A stretch of DNA of 51,194 bases from a bacterium (GTDB lineage: Bacteria > RUG730 > JAAEPJ01): positions 1 through 51,194 of the forward strand of contig JAAEPJ010000005.1 of the NCBI GenBank assembly GCA_024222485.1, given 5' to 3'. A program made the position numbers and the translations under genes. Below, one piece after another: positions 1 through 9,344 of the stretch. The notes beneath the pieces were generated by a model. It was not told the DNA's origin and searched no databases. It saw only the letters and a program-made list of their open reading frames with translations. Numbering within the stretch: position 1 is the first letter of the stretch; each line of letters begins with the position of its first letter.

Positions 1-182
1 CCCAAAAAGGATGATCGGCTTTTATTTGTTTAATTTCTTGTAAGATAAACGCATTCCTATTTGTTACAGAAAGAGATTTTTTTCTTTTTACTTTTAATCG
101 TTTTTTTTAATTCAATAGTTAGGTCCGCAATAATATTCTTTATTTTATCTACTTTGTACTCTAAATTTCTTAATGGGGTACA
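1..182 (-). mobile_element. IS3-family-like element, partial and internally deleted (runs off left edge)
   Basis: Read on the minus strand, the DNA starts at 182 with a 20-bp terminal sequence (163-182) identical to the end of the element at 51062-51081. It then codes for what looks like the C-terminus of an IS3 OrfA (KVDKIKNIIADLTIEL) and, in a second frame, the start of OrfB (ILQEIKQIKADHPFWG, typical of IS3-type integrase-like transposases). An A-run at about 101-108 lies where these elements usually carry a programmed frameshift. OrfB is +1 relative to OrfA here, so an indel is likely. In the right-hand copy OrfA begins about 60 bp inside the end, whereas here the terminal repeat abuts the OrfA tail. 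This copy therefore seems to have lost most of orfA, or to be a rearrangement or assembly junction. The family assignment rests on motif memory only. Confidence 0.7.
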
Positions 183-400
183 GTATACCTCTTCCAGATT
201 ATTATGAAGACCTAAATAAAAATAGTATTGTTTATGTTGTGCCTTTTAAACATTTCGGTACTGGCTGGGGAGAAGTTAATGGGAATGAATTAAGTATTCA
301 TGTTTCTGAAGAAGGAACTTATAATATTTTAGTTTTTGGAGATAGAAAAGACAAGATAGCTATAGAGGGTTTTAATAAATATGGTGTTGAATATATTTAA
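183..400 (+). pseudogene. C-terminal fragment of an unknown protein, 5' end replaced by IS
   Basis: An open frame runs from the IS end to a stop at 398-400. The only ATG (173) lies inside the IS terminal repeat and has no ribosome binding site, so the true start was probably removed by the insertion. The roughly 72 remaining residues are beta-rich (GTGWGEVNGNELSIHVSEEG) and end in GFNKYGVEYI. The pattern loosely recalls the C-terminal, tail-fibre-like domains of large surface proteins, but this is an impression and no family can be assigned. It could still be expressed from a promoter within the IS. Confidence 0.45.
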
Positions 401-490
401 GATGAGCAGGATAATATTTTATCAGCTAAATATGAATAGTTTTTTAGCATTATTTTCTGCTCAGGTTTTTGAAGTAAAGATTTTTATTAT

Positions 491-565
491 CTACTCATTT
501 GTTGCTAGTGTATACTTTTGTGTGTCTTTGATAAAAAGCCCTGCACTAAGAACTTGAGAAGTCAT
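491..565 (-). other. 24-codon mini-ORF with a strong ribosome binding site
   Basis: On the minus strand an AGGAG lies 7 bases before an ATG (563-565). The 24-residue frame begins MTSQVLSAGLFIKD and ends at a TAG (491-493). It has no membrane segment or recognised motif. Possible readings are a leader or small peptide, or the 5' stump of a decayed gene. The rest of 401-636 holds no other supported gene. It lies between the RND gene start-distal end and the truncated gene at 183-400. Confidence 0.25.
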
Positions 566-636
566 AGTTTTTCTCCTATATTTTAAGCTAAAAAATTAAT
601 ATTAAGAGGAAACTCATTTGAAAAAGTGTCTAAGCA

Positions 637-3600
637 TTAGGAGTTAATTTCCCTTTTGAAAATTTTTGTTTTAATATCCAGAAAAATTAGGAAGCAACAA
701 GGCACAATAATTAAGGTAACGAATGTTGCGGCTAAAAGTCCATAGGCCATAGCAATACATGCTGTCGCGACAAATGGTTCTTCACCGCCAATACCATAGA
801 TCAAGGGGATAAGGGCAATGATCGTTGTCAGTGATGTTAAAAGGATGGGTCTAAGTCGAGTTTTACATCCCTCAATGATTGATGCCGTTAAATGCTCACC
901 AGAACTTAAATGGGAATTAATAAACTCTACTAAAATCAGGGAATCATTAACGATTACACCCGTTAAACCGATTACACCAAACAGTGCCATTAAGCTTAGT
1001 ACCTCTCCATGAAAATAAAGTGCAAAAACTACACCAATAAACCCATAGGGGATTGAGAGCATAATAATGAATGGTTTAAAGAAAGAATCAAACTGAACAG
1101 CTAAGATAAAGTAGATTAAAAGTAAAGAAATGAGCAAAGCTTTGCCCAATGATTTAACAGATTTTTCTGTTACTTCCCATTCTCCGGCGAGTTTATAAGA
1201 ATATCCGGGGTAAGCTTTTAAGATTTTTGTGATGATTGGCTTTATTTTAAGATTAGCTCCTGTTGTTTTAATTTTAGAGGGGTTTACATTGGTTGTAACT
1301 TTTATTGTGCGTGTACCATTTTCATGTTTGATGCTTTGCAAGCCGCTGGTTCGCGTAAAGTTAGCAACTTGTGAAAGTTTAATTAATCTATTCTGGTTAT
1401 TAGGAATTAAAATATTATTTAAAGCATTAATTTTATTGCGTTTATGCTCATCAAGTTTAATCAAGATTTTTATTTCTTCTGTTCCTTTTCTTAAAGTTGT
1501 TGCAAGACCGCCTTCAAAAGCATAGCGAATATTTTGGGCAACTTGTAAGGTCGTAAGCCCCAGTCGCATAGCTTTTTCTTCATTGACTTCTATGCGGATT
1601 TCGTCTTTTCCTTTAAGAAAATCACTGCCAATATCAATTACTCCCGTTATATTAGTAATTTTTTTAATAATTTTTTGGGTTATTTCCTGTAGAGTATTTA
1701 AGTTGTTGCCACTTACGGCAATTTCGATTGGTTTGCCTACAGGCGGACCATCTTTAGCTTTTTGAAAGTCCATGCGTAATAATCCTGGCATATTTTTTTC
1801 TTTAATTTTAGTTCTCAGTTCATTAATAATGGTATCAGCCCCTCTTGCTCTTGAGGTTTCAGGTGTTAGATAGATAATACTTATCGCATAACGAGAGCCG
1901 TATTTATTGGTAGGTCCACCGGAGGGGTCACCATTAAATCCGAGTTCAGTTGTAATGTTTTTTAACTCAGTAATCGGCAGCTGTATTACAATTTTTTCAA
2001 GCTCTGACATGATACGATTAGTGCCTTCAATAGAGGTTCCTTCTTCTGCGTCCATTTGCACATAAATCACTTCAACGGTATCAGGGAAAAGATCAAAGGG
2101 TAAAAATTTTACAGCAAAACCGATTGTTGCGACTAAAACTAAGAATGCCACAACTAACAACAGATACCTAAATTTTAATGAAAAGGTTATTAATTTTTCA
2201 TAGTTGGTTTCAATATATTTATGATAAAAATGATGATTCCCTATTTTTTTGCGTTCATGTTTAGACTTGATTGGTTTAACCCATTCTGCCAAGTGCGTTG
2301 GCAGAATAATAAATGCTTCAAATAATGAGGCAACGAGACAAAATATTACACCTATGGGAAAAAATACTAGAAATTTCCCTATGATGCCATAGACAAACAT
2401 TAAAGGTGCAAAGGCGGCAATAGTTGTCATAATCGTTGCAAGGACTGGTCTAAAAACTTCTTGAACGCCTTTAATTGTTGCTTCTTCTGGAGGAAGACCT
2501 TCTTCCATATGCCTAAAAACATTCTCAGAGACAACAATAGCATCATCTACAATCATTCCAAGGACAATTATTAAACCGAACATGGTAATCATGTTTAAAG
2601 AAATATTAAAAAAAGACATCATTAAAAGCGCCATCATAAAAGCAAAAGGTATGCCAGCCGCAGTCACAAGTGCTATTCTAAAGTTTAAAAATATTAAAAG
2701 TACAGCGAGTAAAAGTACAAGCCCCATTAAGCCGTTGGATGTTAAAGCTGTTAAGCGGCGTTTGACATAAAATGACATATCATTGAGAATATTAAGGTAA
2801 AGTTCTGGATGTTCTTTTTGAAAGTTTGTTGTAATTTTTTTAATTTGATCTACTGTCCGAATTGTATCTGCACCATTTTTTTTCATAGGGATGAGACTGA
2901 TAGCAACACGCCCGTCAGTTTTATAAACACGATCATTGTCATCTAAAATACGAGATACTTTGGCAACTTCATTAATTTTAATTTTTTTACCTTCGTAACT
3001 ACTTCTAACAATCACTTTTTTAAACTCATCAACAGTATCAATTTCACCTACTGTTCTGATTAAAATTTCTTTGTTTCCCTCCGCAAATTTCCCTCCAGGC
3101 ATATTGATATTTTTTCCAGCAACAGCCGCAATAATTTGAGCCAGCGAAATTTCATAACTAGAGAGTTTGTTCGGATCAGCCTCAATCCAGATTTCTTCAT
3201 TTTTCCAGCCACGTAACTGGACGGAACCAACACCATCAATAGTTTTAAGTTGATTCTCAAAGCCGTTAACATAATCTCGCAGAATAAATTCGTCTATCTT
3301 ATCGGAGGAAAAAGAAATTTCTATTAATGGTTCGTCAAAAACAAGTTCTCTAGTCTCAGGATTTTCAGCATCATCAGGAATATCAGCTTTATCTACAGCA
3401 CTTTTGATATCGTTTATTACTCTGTTTCTAACGGCTGTTTTTTGTCTTAGTTCAAGCTCAATAAAGATTGTAGCATTGCTTTCTCTTGAGGTTGAAGTAT
3501 ATTTATCAATGCCATCGACAGTATCAATTTCTTTTTCTAAAGCAAAGGTTATAAGCCGTTCAACCTCATGAGGTGAGGCCCCAGGATAGTTGACAGTCAC

Positions 3601-3738
3601 TATAACATAATCCATATCAATCTTAGGGAAAACTTCTCTTTGCATATTAAGTGCCGTAAAAATTCCCGCAATAATAACACTAACTGCTAACAGATTAACA
3701 AAAACACTTTTTTTTAAAAATAAGGATGTGATGTTCAT
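637..3738 (-). CDS. RND-family efflux permease (AcrB/HAE1-like)
   Basis: This inner-membrane pump subunit normally works in a tripartite complex with a periplasmic adaptor and a TolC-type outer-membrane channel, using proton influx to export hydrophobic compounds. At 1033 aa it has full family length. It shows an N-terminal membrane segment (about 10-30), a large periplasmic loop, a helix cluster from about 335, a second loop from about 560 and a second helix cluster after about 850. The proton-relay aspartates are present in IVDDAIV (D398, D399). In TM10 the motif is VNDSLILVEF, without the lysine found at the AcrB K940 position, as in some other RND subclades. No adaptor gene is adjacent. 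The gene starts 34 bp after the GH15 stop, so the two may be co-transcribed. Substrate is unknown. Confidence 0.9.
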   Translation of the reverse strand: MNITSLFLKKSVFVNLLAVSVIIAGIFTALNMQREVFPKIDMDYVIVTVNYPGASPHEVERLITFALEKEIDTVDGIDKYTSTSRESNATIFIELELRQKTAVRNRVINDIKSAVDKADIPDDAENPETRELVFDEPLIEISFSSDKIDEFILRDYVNGFENQLKTIDGVGSVQLRGWKNEEIWIEADPNKLSSYEISLAQIIAAVAGKNINMPGGKFAEGNKEILIRTVGEIDTVDEFKKVIVRSSYEGKKIKINEVAKVSRILDDNDRVYKTDGRVAISLIPMKKNGADTIRTVDQIKKITTNFQKEHPELYLNILNDMSFYVKRRLTALTSNGLMGLVLLLAVLLIFLNFRIALVTAAGIPFAFMMALLMMSFFNISLNMITMFGLIIVLGMIVDDAIVVSENVFRHMEEGLPPEEATIKGVQEVFRPVLATIMTTIAAFAPLMFVYGIIGKFLVFFPIGVIFCLVASLFEAFIILPTHLAEWVKPIKSKHERKKIGNHHFYHKYIETNYEKLITFSLKFRYLLLVVAFLVLVATIGFAVKFLPFDLFPDTVEVIYVQMDAEEGTSIEGTNRIMSELEKIVIQLPITELKNITTELGFNGDPSGGPTNKYGSRYAISIIYLTPETSRARGADTIINELRTKIKEKNMPGLLRMDFQKAKDGPPVGKPIEIAVSGNNLNTLQEITQKIIKKITNITGVIDIGSDFLKGKDEIRIEVNEEKAMRLGLTTLQVAQNIRYAFEGGLATTLRKGTEEIKILIKLDEHKRNKINALNNILIPNNQNRLIKLSQVANFTRTSGLQSIKHENGTRTIKVTTNVNPSKIKTTGANLKIKPIITKILKAYPGYSYKLAGEWEVTEKSVKSLGKALLISLLLIYFILAVQFDSFFKPFIIMLSIPYGFIGVVFALYFHGEVLSLMALFGVIGLTGVIVNDSLILVEFINSHLSSGEHLTASIIEGCKTRLRPILLTSLTTIIALIPLIYGIGGEEPFVATACIAMAYGLLAATFVTLIIVPCCFLIFLDIKTKIFKREINS

Positions 3739-3772
3739 TTTACTACTCTAAGAGATGCTTTAGCATTCTTTT

Positions 3773-5584
3773 TTAAATTTCTCTTTTACTCTCAGATATC
3801 CCCTTACAATATTCTGACCAGTTATATTTTGTAAATAATAAAAATACAGTTTGGATCAATGCCAAGTGTGAGTATCCTTGCGGAAAGTTACCTGTTAACT
3901 CTCCTGTCTTAATGTTGATATCCTCAGAAAGTAAGCCAAATTTATTGACATGATTAATGATATTTTCAAACATTAACTTAGCTTTCTTTTTTTCACCTAT
4001 TAAGTATAAGGCATTAATCATCCAAAAGGTACACACAATAAAAGCATTCTCTGGCAGACCAAGTCCATCATCTGTGGTATAACGCATGACTAGGTTGTTT
4101 TTAACAAGTTTATTATACATTGTAAGCACCGTGCTCTGCATGCGTTCATCACTTGCTTCTAGAAATTTATAGTGTAACATTAAAAGGTTGGCAGCATCAA
4201 GATCCGTACTACCATAAGACATTGTAAAAGATTTTAGGTCGTCATCCCAACCTTTTTTTAGGATATCCTCTTTGATAGTGAGTGCTATTTCATCGCACAT
4301 TTTACCGTATTCTTTATCTCCAACATGCCGAGCTATTTTAGCTGCACGGTCAATCGCGACCCAGCTCATTGTTTTAGAATAAACAAAATGTTTTGGTTTA
4401 TTCCGGAATTCCCAGATGCCATTATCTGCACTTTTCCACTCGCGTTTGACAGAGTTGACTAAGGATCTTACAAGGCTCCAAACTTCTTCATTAATATGGC
4501 TTGGAACCCGTGGTTCAACCATGAAGTAAGTATAAATGGTATCGATTAGTTCACCATAAACATCATTTTGTTTTTGTTTATACGCATCATTACCGATTCT
4601 AACAGGTGCTGAGTTTTTGTAGCCTTTTAAATGTTTTAAAATTTTTTCTTCTAAAATATTTTCACCATTTATTCCATACATGATGGATATTTCCATATGT
4701 TTTAATAGCATACGATTAAGGATAAAATGGATATAGTTGCGTGATGATTTTGAATGTCCTAACCTTGCATAAGTATCAACGGTCATAGAAGCATCGCGTA
4801 CCCAGCAATAACGATAATCCCAGTTACGATTTTTGCCTACTATTTCGGGGATTGATGTCGTTGGGGCTGCTATAACTGCACCTGTTTTTTGGAATGTTAA
4901 AAGTTTTAAAGTGATAGCTGAGCGCATAATTAAATTTTTATATTTTTCAGGTGATATTGTCCGTGAGGTCCAGCTTAACCAGTATGATTTTGTGCGTTCG
5001 TATTCCGTGTAGACACGTTGCATATCGATGGCATCAATTTTTTGATGATAAGATAAGAGTAGGTATGAAGATTTATGAAGTTCTATTTCTTTAGCATTTA
5101 TAACATCCTGTTTATTAAAATTCGTGTAAAGGTAGTAGCTGGTATGAAGACCAGTTGCACTTTCAGTTTTGATGAAATTTTTAGTCAGGGAATGTTTTGC
5201 CTTTGTTTGTGCATAATTTGGCTTAAGATCATAAATTATTTTAATTTTGGGTTTGCCAGAGATCAAATGAATATTTCGATGAATCTCTGGTGGACAATAA
5301 TATTGACAGCGTACAGTATAGAACCGCGGCATATAATCAAAAATTTCAAACTCACCATCTGCTGTTTTGTATTTTGTTCGCAGGATTGCGGTATTTGATA
5401 TATATGTTTGTGATTGTGAAATTAGGTTACTGACTTGAATCCCGAGTTCTCCACCTTTTTGTTCATCTAAAATTTTAGCGCAGATTGAAGCTGAGTCGAA
5501 GTATGGCAGACATGCCCAAACAATACTTGAGTTCTCATCTATTAAAGCTGAGCTCATGCAATTACCAATAATGGCATAGTCCAT
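3773..5584 (-). CDS. Glycoside hydrolase family 15 (glucoamylase/trehalase-like)
   Basis: The family contains inverting exo-acting alpha-glucosidases: glucoamylase, glucodextranase and some trehalases. At 603 aa the protein has the usual bacterial layout: an N-terminal beta-rich domain opening MDYAIIGNC (about 1-200) and an (alpha/alpha)6 barrel. Barrel motifs include NWDYRYCWVRDAS (about 254-266), a candidate general acid E392 in GIWEFR, and a candidate general base E554 in LLSED, followed by GNFPQGYSHLALI. No signal peptide is visible, so it is probably cytoplasmic and may act on stored glucan or trehalose. The start is supported by GGAAA 5 bases upstream. It is the first gene of a probable two-gene unit with the RND permease, a functionally odd pairing. 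The exact substrate cannot be read from sequence. Confidence 0.88.
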   Translation of the reverse strand: MDYAIIGNCMSSALIDENSSIVWACLPYFDSASICAKILDEQKGGELGIQVSNLISQSQTYISNTAILRTKYKTADGEFEIFDYMPRFYTVRCQYYCPPEIHRNIHLISGKPKIKIIYDLKPNYAQTKAKHSLTKNFIKTESATGLHTSYYLYTNFNKQDVINAKEIELHKSSYLLLSYHQKIDAIDMQRVYTEYERTKSYWLSWTSRTISPEKYKNLIMRSAITLKLLTFQKTGAVIAAPTTSIPEIVGKNRNWDYRYCWVRDASMTVDTYARLGHSKSSRNYIHFILNRMLLKHMEISIMYGINGENILEEKILKHLKGYKNSAPVRIGNDAYKQKQNDVYGELIDTIYTYFMVEPRVPSHINEEVWSLVRSLVNSVKREWKSADNGIWEFRNKPKHFVYSKTMSWVAIDRAAKIARHVGDKEYGKMCDEIALTIKEDILKKGWDDDLKSFTMSYGSTDLDAANLLMLHYKFLEASDERMQSTVLTMYNKLVKNNLVMRYTTDDGLGLPENAFIVCTFWMINALYLIGEKKKAKLMFENIINHVNKFGLLSEDINIKTGELTGNFPQGYSHLALIQTVFLLFTKYNWSEYCKGISESKREI

Positions 5585-5881
5585 ATTTATTTCCTTTTAT
5601 TTTTGAGATAAAGACAAAACAAACTTTATCTTTATCTGTTTTATATTATTTTTTGATATTGTCAATCGTATCAAGGCTAAATCTCGATGCTTTATAAATC
5701 AGTATACTTAAAAAGTTCCTTATCAACCAATAAAAACTGAGGGGAGTAACTTTTTTAAAAAAGCTTTAATTTTTATGCTAAAATTGATCGAACTTCATAA
5801 ATTTTGTACAATAATCTCGTCAGTGGAAAGATATTTATTAATTTTTTAAATAAGACAAACCCAGTTCAAAAGGAGCCTAAT

Positions 5882-6631
5882 ATGTCAGGACATAATAAAT
5901 GGTCAAGTATTAAACATAAAAAAGGTGCAGCAGATGCCAAACGGGGAAATTTATTTACTAAGTTGGTTCGTGAAATTACAGTATCTGCTAAGTCCGGTGG
6001 TGGTGATCCAGATATGAATCCACGGCTTAGAACGGTCATTGATACTTCTAAAGCTGCTAATATGCCTGCAGATAATATTAAAAAAGCTATCTTAAAAGGC
6101 ACAGGAGAGTTGCCGGGTGTAAGCTATGAAGAAGCAGTTTATGAGGGATACGGTCCAGGCGGAGTCGCTGTTATTGTTGAGGTTACAACGGATAATAAAA
6201 ATCGTGCAGTCGCTAGTATTCGTAAGATTTTCTCACTTTTTAGTGGCAATATGGGCGAGACTGGCTGCGTTGCTTGGATGTTTGACACGAAGGGGATGAT
6301 TACTTTTGATAGTGAGGTGGGACTTGAAGATGAGGTTATGGATATTGCCTTAGAAGCTGGAGCAGAAGATTTTAGAGCTGAACCTGGTATTTATGAAGTA
6401 CTTACTGCTAAAGAAGACTTTGAAGCGATAAAAACAGTCTTTGACAATAAAAATTTAAAATATTTGGGAGCAGAGGTTACTAAAGTTCCACAAAATAAAA
6501 TTAAGCTTGAGGGCAAAGAAGCAGATAGTATGCTTAAAATGATGGCTAAACTTGAGGAACATGATGATATCCAAAATATCTATGCTAATTTTGATATTGA
6601 TGACTCAATTATTGAGTCATTTGAACTTTAA
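5882..6631 (+). CDS. yebC: YebC/PmpR-family transcription or translation factor
   Basis: The protein belongs to the conserved TACO1/YebC family, whose members bind DNA as regulators or relieve ribosome stalling at proline-rich stretches. The 249-aa protein begins with the hallmark [20 protein letters not shown] and keeps [11 protein letters not shown] and [10 protein letters not shown]. An upstream in-frame ATG at 5804 exists, but the AGGAG 7 bases before 5882 and the family N-terminus fix the start at 5882. ruvC follows 11 bp downstream, an arrangement (yebC-ruvC) common in many bacteria. The preceding gap to the divergent GH15 gene (5585-5881) must hold both promoters and contains a small AT palindrome near 5750. 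Confidence 0.95.
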   Translation: MSGHNKWSSIKHKKGAADAKRGNLFTKLVREITVSAKSGGGDPDMNPRLRTVIDTSKAANMPADNIKKAILKGTGELPGVSYEEAVYEGYGPGGVAVIVEVTTDNKNRAVASIRKIFSLFSGNMGETGCVAWMFDTKGMITFDSEVGLEDEVMDIALEAGAEDFRAEPGIYEVLTAKEDFEAIKTVFDNKNLKYLGAEVTKVPQNKIKLEGKEADSMLKMMAKLEEHDDIQNIYANFDIDDSIIESFEL

Positions 6632-6642
6632 AGAGTCATTAT

Positions 6643-7137
6643 ATGAAAATTTTAGGGATTGATCCTGGAACAGCAATAGTGGGTTGGGGGGTTATTGAAA
6701 AAGGTACGAATATTAACCCAATTGCTTATGATAGTATTATGACTAGTAAAAAATTGAAATTACCTGACCGGTTGCTGCAAATTCATACAGAGCTTAGCCA
6801 TATAATTAAAACATATCAACCTGATGTTGCCGCTGTTGAAGAATTATTTTTTGTTAAAAATGTCACTACAGGTATGTCCGTATCACATGCGAGGGGTGTT
6901 ATTTTATTGGCTTTAAATCAAGCGGGTGTAGAAATTTTTGAGTACAAGCCCATGCAGATTAAACAGGCTGTTACTGGTTATGGTCGTGCAGATAAGCGGC
7001 AGGTGCAACAAATGGTTAAAGCAACCATGGGACTAAAAGAGATTCCGAAACCAGATGATACAGCAGATGCTTTGGCTGTTGCTCTTTGTCATGAACAAAA
7101 TATTAAGTGGCAAAAAATTATAGGAAAACATCAGTGA
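6643..7137 (+). CDS. ruvC: Holliday junction resolvase RuvC
   Basis: RuvC is the endonuclease that cuts Holliday junctions in the RuvABC complex. The 164-aa protein has the family length and the acidic active site: D7 in GIDPG, E66 in AAVEELFF, and the C-terminal pair in PDDTADALAVALCH (D138/D139 and D142). The DKRQVQQMV helix that contacts DNA is present. It is coupled to yebC, but ruvA and ruvB are not in this window. With recG damaged nearby, RuvABC may be the main junction-processing route in this organism. That is inference. Confidence 0.96.
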   Translation: MKILGIDPGTAIVGWGVIEKGTNINPIAYDSIMTSKKLKLPDRLLQIHTELSHIIKTYQPDVAAVEELFFVKNVTTGMSVSHARGVILLALNQAGVEIFEYKPMQIKQAVTGYGRADKRQVQQMVKATMGLKEIPKPDDTADALAVALCHEQNIKWQKIIGKHQ

Positions 7138-7265
7138 CTTTCTTATGTTTGAATCATTTTAGCTTGAAATTTTTTTGATTTGGAACGCTGATATTTTTTA
7201 TAAAAATGGTCACTTTAAAGATATAAATAAAATTATTTTATAAACTAAAATAACAGGAGCAAAAA

Positions 7266-8546
7266 ATGGCAAGAATAAAGCCTTTAAAGGGAATTAGGTA
7301 TAATTTAAATAAAGTTGCAATTGAAGATGTAGTTGCACCTCCTTATGATGTGATCTCCTCTTTTGAGCAAGATGATCTTTACCAAAAATCAGAACTCAAT
7401 ATCATCCGTTTAATCCTTGGGAAAATGAATGATACTGATGATGGTGAAAATAATAAGTATACAAGAGCTGCTGAGTTTTTTAATTTTTGGCAAGCAACAG
7501 AGGATTTGATTGTTGAAGATAAGCCGGCAATTTATGTTTATTCTCAGGATTTTGAGTTTGCAGAAAAAAGCTACTCGCGTACAGGGTTTTTAAGCCTTTT
7601 AAAACAGGAACCTTTATTTGAAGGTACAATTTATCCACATGAGCGGACACTATCTAAGCCAAAAGCAGATCGGTTAAACTTAACAGTGGCCTGTAAATCA
7701 AACTTTAGTCCGATTTTTGGGCTTTATAATGATGAATCAAAAATAGTCAAAAATATTTTAGAAGAAGTAATTCAAGCATCGGCTGACATTGATTTTAAGA
7801 TTGCCAACGGTGAGCGCAATCGTGTTTGGGTTGTAACGGATGAAGAAAAGATAAAGAAGCTTACAGAGACCTTAAAAGATGAGAAAATTTTTATTGCGGA
7901 TGGTCATCACCGGTATGAAACTTCTATGAATTATACAAAAAAAATGAAAGATTTAGGGGAAACAGGTAACTTTAATTATATTATGACATTTTTATGTGAT
8001 ATGAATGACGAAGGTTTAGCCGTTTTTCCAACACATAGAGTTGTTAAATATAATGTTAAAATGGTTGATTTTTTAAAAGAATTGGCAAAGGATTTTTATG
8101 TCAAAGATATTAATGCAGAAGATTTAGATGCCACGATGGCAGCTGAGTTTTTTAAAGGAAATATTAGCTTTGGTCTTTATAATGGTGATAAATATGCACT
8201 ATTAACATTGAAAGATAAAACTCAACTTGCCAAGGAAATGGAAGGGTCGGTGTATTATAGAGAACTGGATGTGGCAGTTTTGGAGAGCATGATTTTTGAA
8301 AAACTTCTAAAGTTTTCCAAAGAAAGTATTGCGATGCAAGAACATTTAAAGTATGTTAAGGGTTTTGACCAGACAATAGAGTTGATCAAAAATAAGAAAT
8401 ATGATTTTGCTTTTATCATGAATCCTACTCGTCTTGACCAGATAAAAAATGTAGCATTAGCTGGCGAAGTAATGCCTCAAAAATCAACATATTTTTATCC
8501 GAAATTATTAACAGGTCTTGTGATTAATAAATTTGAAACTAAGTAG
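7266..8546 (+). CDS. DUF1015 family protein of unknown function
   Basis: The 426-aa protein begins MARIKPLKGIRYN and has the family's APPYDVIS motif near residue 36, a PHERTLSKPKADR motif near 125, and IADGHHRYETS near 215. The conserved charged and histidine-rich motifs suggest a catalytic or ligand-binding protein, but no activity can be stated from the sequence. No signal peptide or membrane segment is seen. An AGGAG lies just upstream. The gene stands alone, with its own 128-bp upstream gap and a strong terminator hairpin directly after its stop. Family membership is confident; function is not. Confidence 0.85.
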   Translation: MARIKPLKGIRYNLNKVAIEDVVAPPYDVISSFEQDDLYQKSELNIIRLILGKMNDTDDGENNKYTRAAEFFNFWQATEDLIVEDKPAIYVYSQDFEFAEKSYSRTGFLSLLKQEPLFEGTIYPHERTLSKPKADRLNLTVACKSNFSPIFGLYNDESKIVKNILEEVIQASADIDFKIANGERNRVWVVTDEEKIKKLTETLKDEKIFIADGHHRYETSMNYTKKMKDLGETGNFNYIMTFLCDMNDEGLAVFPTHRVVKYNVKMVDFLKELAKDFYVKDINAEDLDATMAAEFFKGNISFGLYNGDKYALLTLKDKTQLAKEMEGSVYYRELDVAVLESMIFEKLLKFSKESIAMQEHLKYVKGFDQTIELIKNKKYDFAFIMNPTRLDQIKNVALAGEVMPQKSTYFYPKLLTGLVINKFETK

Positions 8547-8551
8547 GTTTA

Positions 8552-8584
8552 TTTTGTAGAGGAATTTGCCTCTACAAAAGTTTT
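8552..8584. terminator. Bidirectional Rho-independent terminator
   Basis: A perfect 11-bp stem (8552-8562 with 8569-8579) around a 6-base loop is followed by G and five T on the plus strand. It sits between the convergent DUF1015 gene and thiE and contains the thiE stop codon in its right arm. The U-tract is good only on the plus side, so it mainly ends DUF1015 transcription. Confidence 0.8.
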
Positions 8585-9204
8585 TCTTTGAATAGTTTTG
8601 CAGCTTTTTCGATATTTTCTACAGCAAAGATTGCTCTGACAATGGCTAGGCGTTTTAGACCTAGCCCGGTTAAAGAGTCAATGTTATTTTGGTTGATTCC
8701 GCCAATAGCTACAGCAGGGATTTTAACAGTATTTTGTACTTTGTAAGCAAGTTGCATGCCAATTGGTAGGTATGTTGGCTTAGTAGGTGTTTGCACAAGT
8801 GGACCAATGCCAATATAATCAGCACCTAAAGTTTCTGCTTCTATTGCTTGGTCTAATGAATGCGTGGATTTTCCAATAATCATTTTTTTGTTGATTAATT
8901 TTGCGACTTCTTTAATGGGGAGGTCATTCTGCCCAAGGTGTACGCCATCAGCTTCACCTAAGATGGCTAAATCAAGACGGTTATTAATAATGAAAATTAC
9001 ATCAAATTTACGGGTAATTTTACGAATTTTATGGATTAAAGTTAATTTATCTTGATCAGAACGCCTGCTTTCATCCCGATACTGTAAAATATCAACTCCA
9101 CCTAAACAAGCTGCCTCGACCATTGATTCATAGGTATAGCCATCCATAGGTTCAGTTGTTATGCCATAGAGTTTAATATTTTTAAGTTTTTCTTTGTTTG
9201 TCAT
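8572..9204 (-). CDS. thiE: Thiamine phosphate synthase
   Basis: ThiE joins the pyrimidine (HMP-PP) and thiazole phosphate moieties into thiamine monophosphate. The 210-aa TIM-barrel protein shows DILQYRDE, VHLGQNDLP, GKSTHSLDQA, GADYIGIGPLVQTPTKP and AIGGI, all in the order expected for ThiE rather than the related TenI. No other thi gene is adjacent and I see no convincing TPP riboswitch upstream. The 9205-9344 gap holds only an 8-bp inverted repeat. The organism may therefore use ThiE for salvage or have its other thi genes elsewhere. Confidence 0.92.
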   Translation of the reverse strand: MTNKEKLKNIKLYGITTEPMDGYTYESMVEAACLGGVDILQYRDESRRSDQDKLTLIHKIRKITRKFDVIFIINNRLDLAILGEADGVHLGQNDLPIKEVAKLINKKMIIGKSTHSLDQAIEAETLGADYIGIGPLVQTPTKPTYLPIGMQLAYKVQNTVKIPAVAIGGINQNNIDSLTGLGLKRLAIVRAIFAVENIEKAAKLFKEKLL

Positions 9205-9228
9205 TTGGGGAAACCTTTTCGGATATTT

Positions 9229-9257
9229 AACAAGCTGATTTTTATTCTTAGCTTGTT
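9229..9257. repeat. Hairpin-forming inverted repeat between rluA-like gene and thiE
   Basis: Arms AACAAGCT (9229-9236) and AGCTTGTT (9250-9257) pair perfectly around a 13-base loop. It lies after the RluA-type gene on the minus strand but lacks a following U-tract, so terminator activity is doubtful. Confidence 0.4.
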
Positions 9258-9344
9258 TCGTTTGAAAATAAGTATAAGAATTATTATTTTTTTTAAGAAA
9301 GTTGAGAGACTTTTAACAAGAGAATTATATTTATTTAAAATAAA

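Noticed and set aside
9205-9344. TPP riboswitch upstream of thiE
   Set aside because: The region has one hairpin but none of the conserved TPP-aptamer sequence elements.
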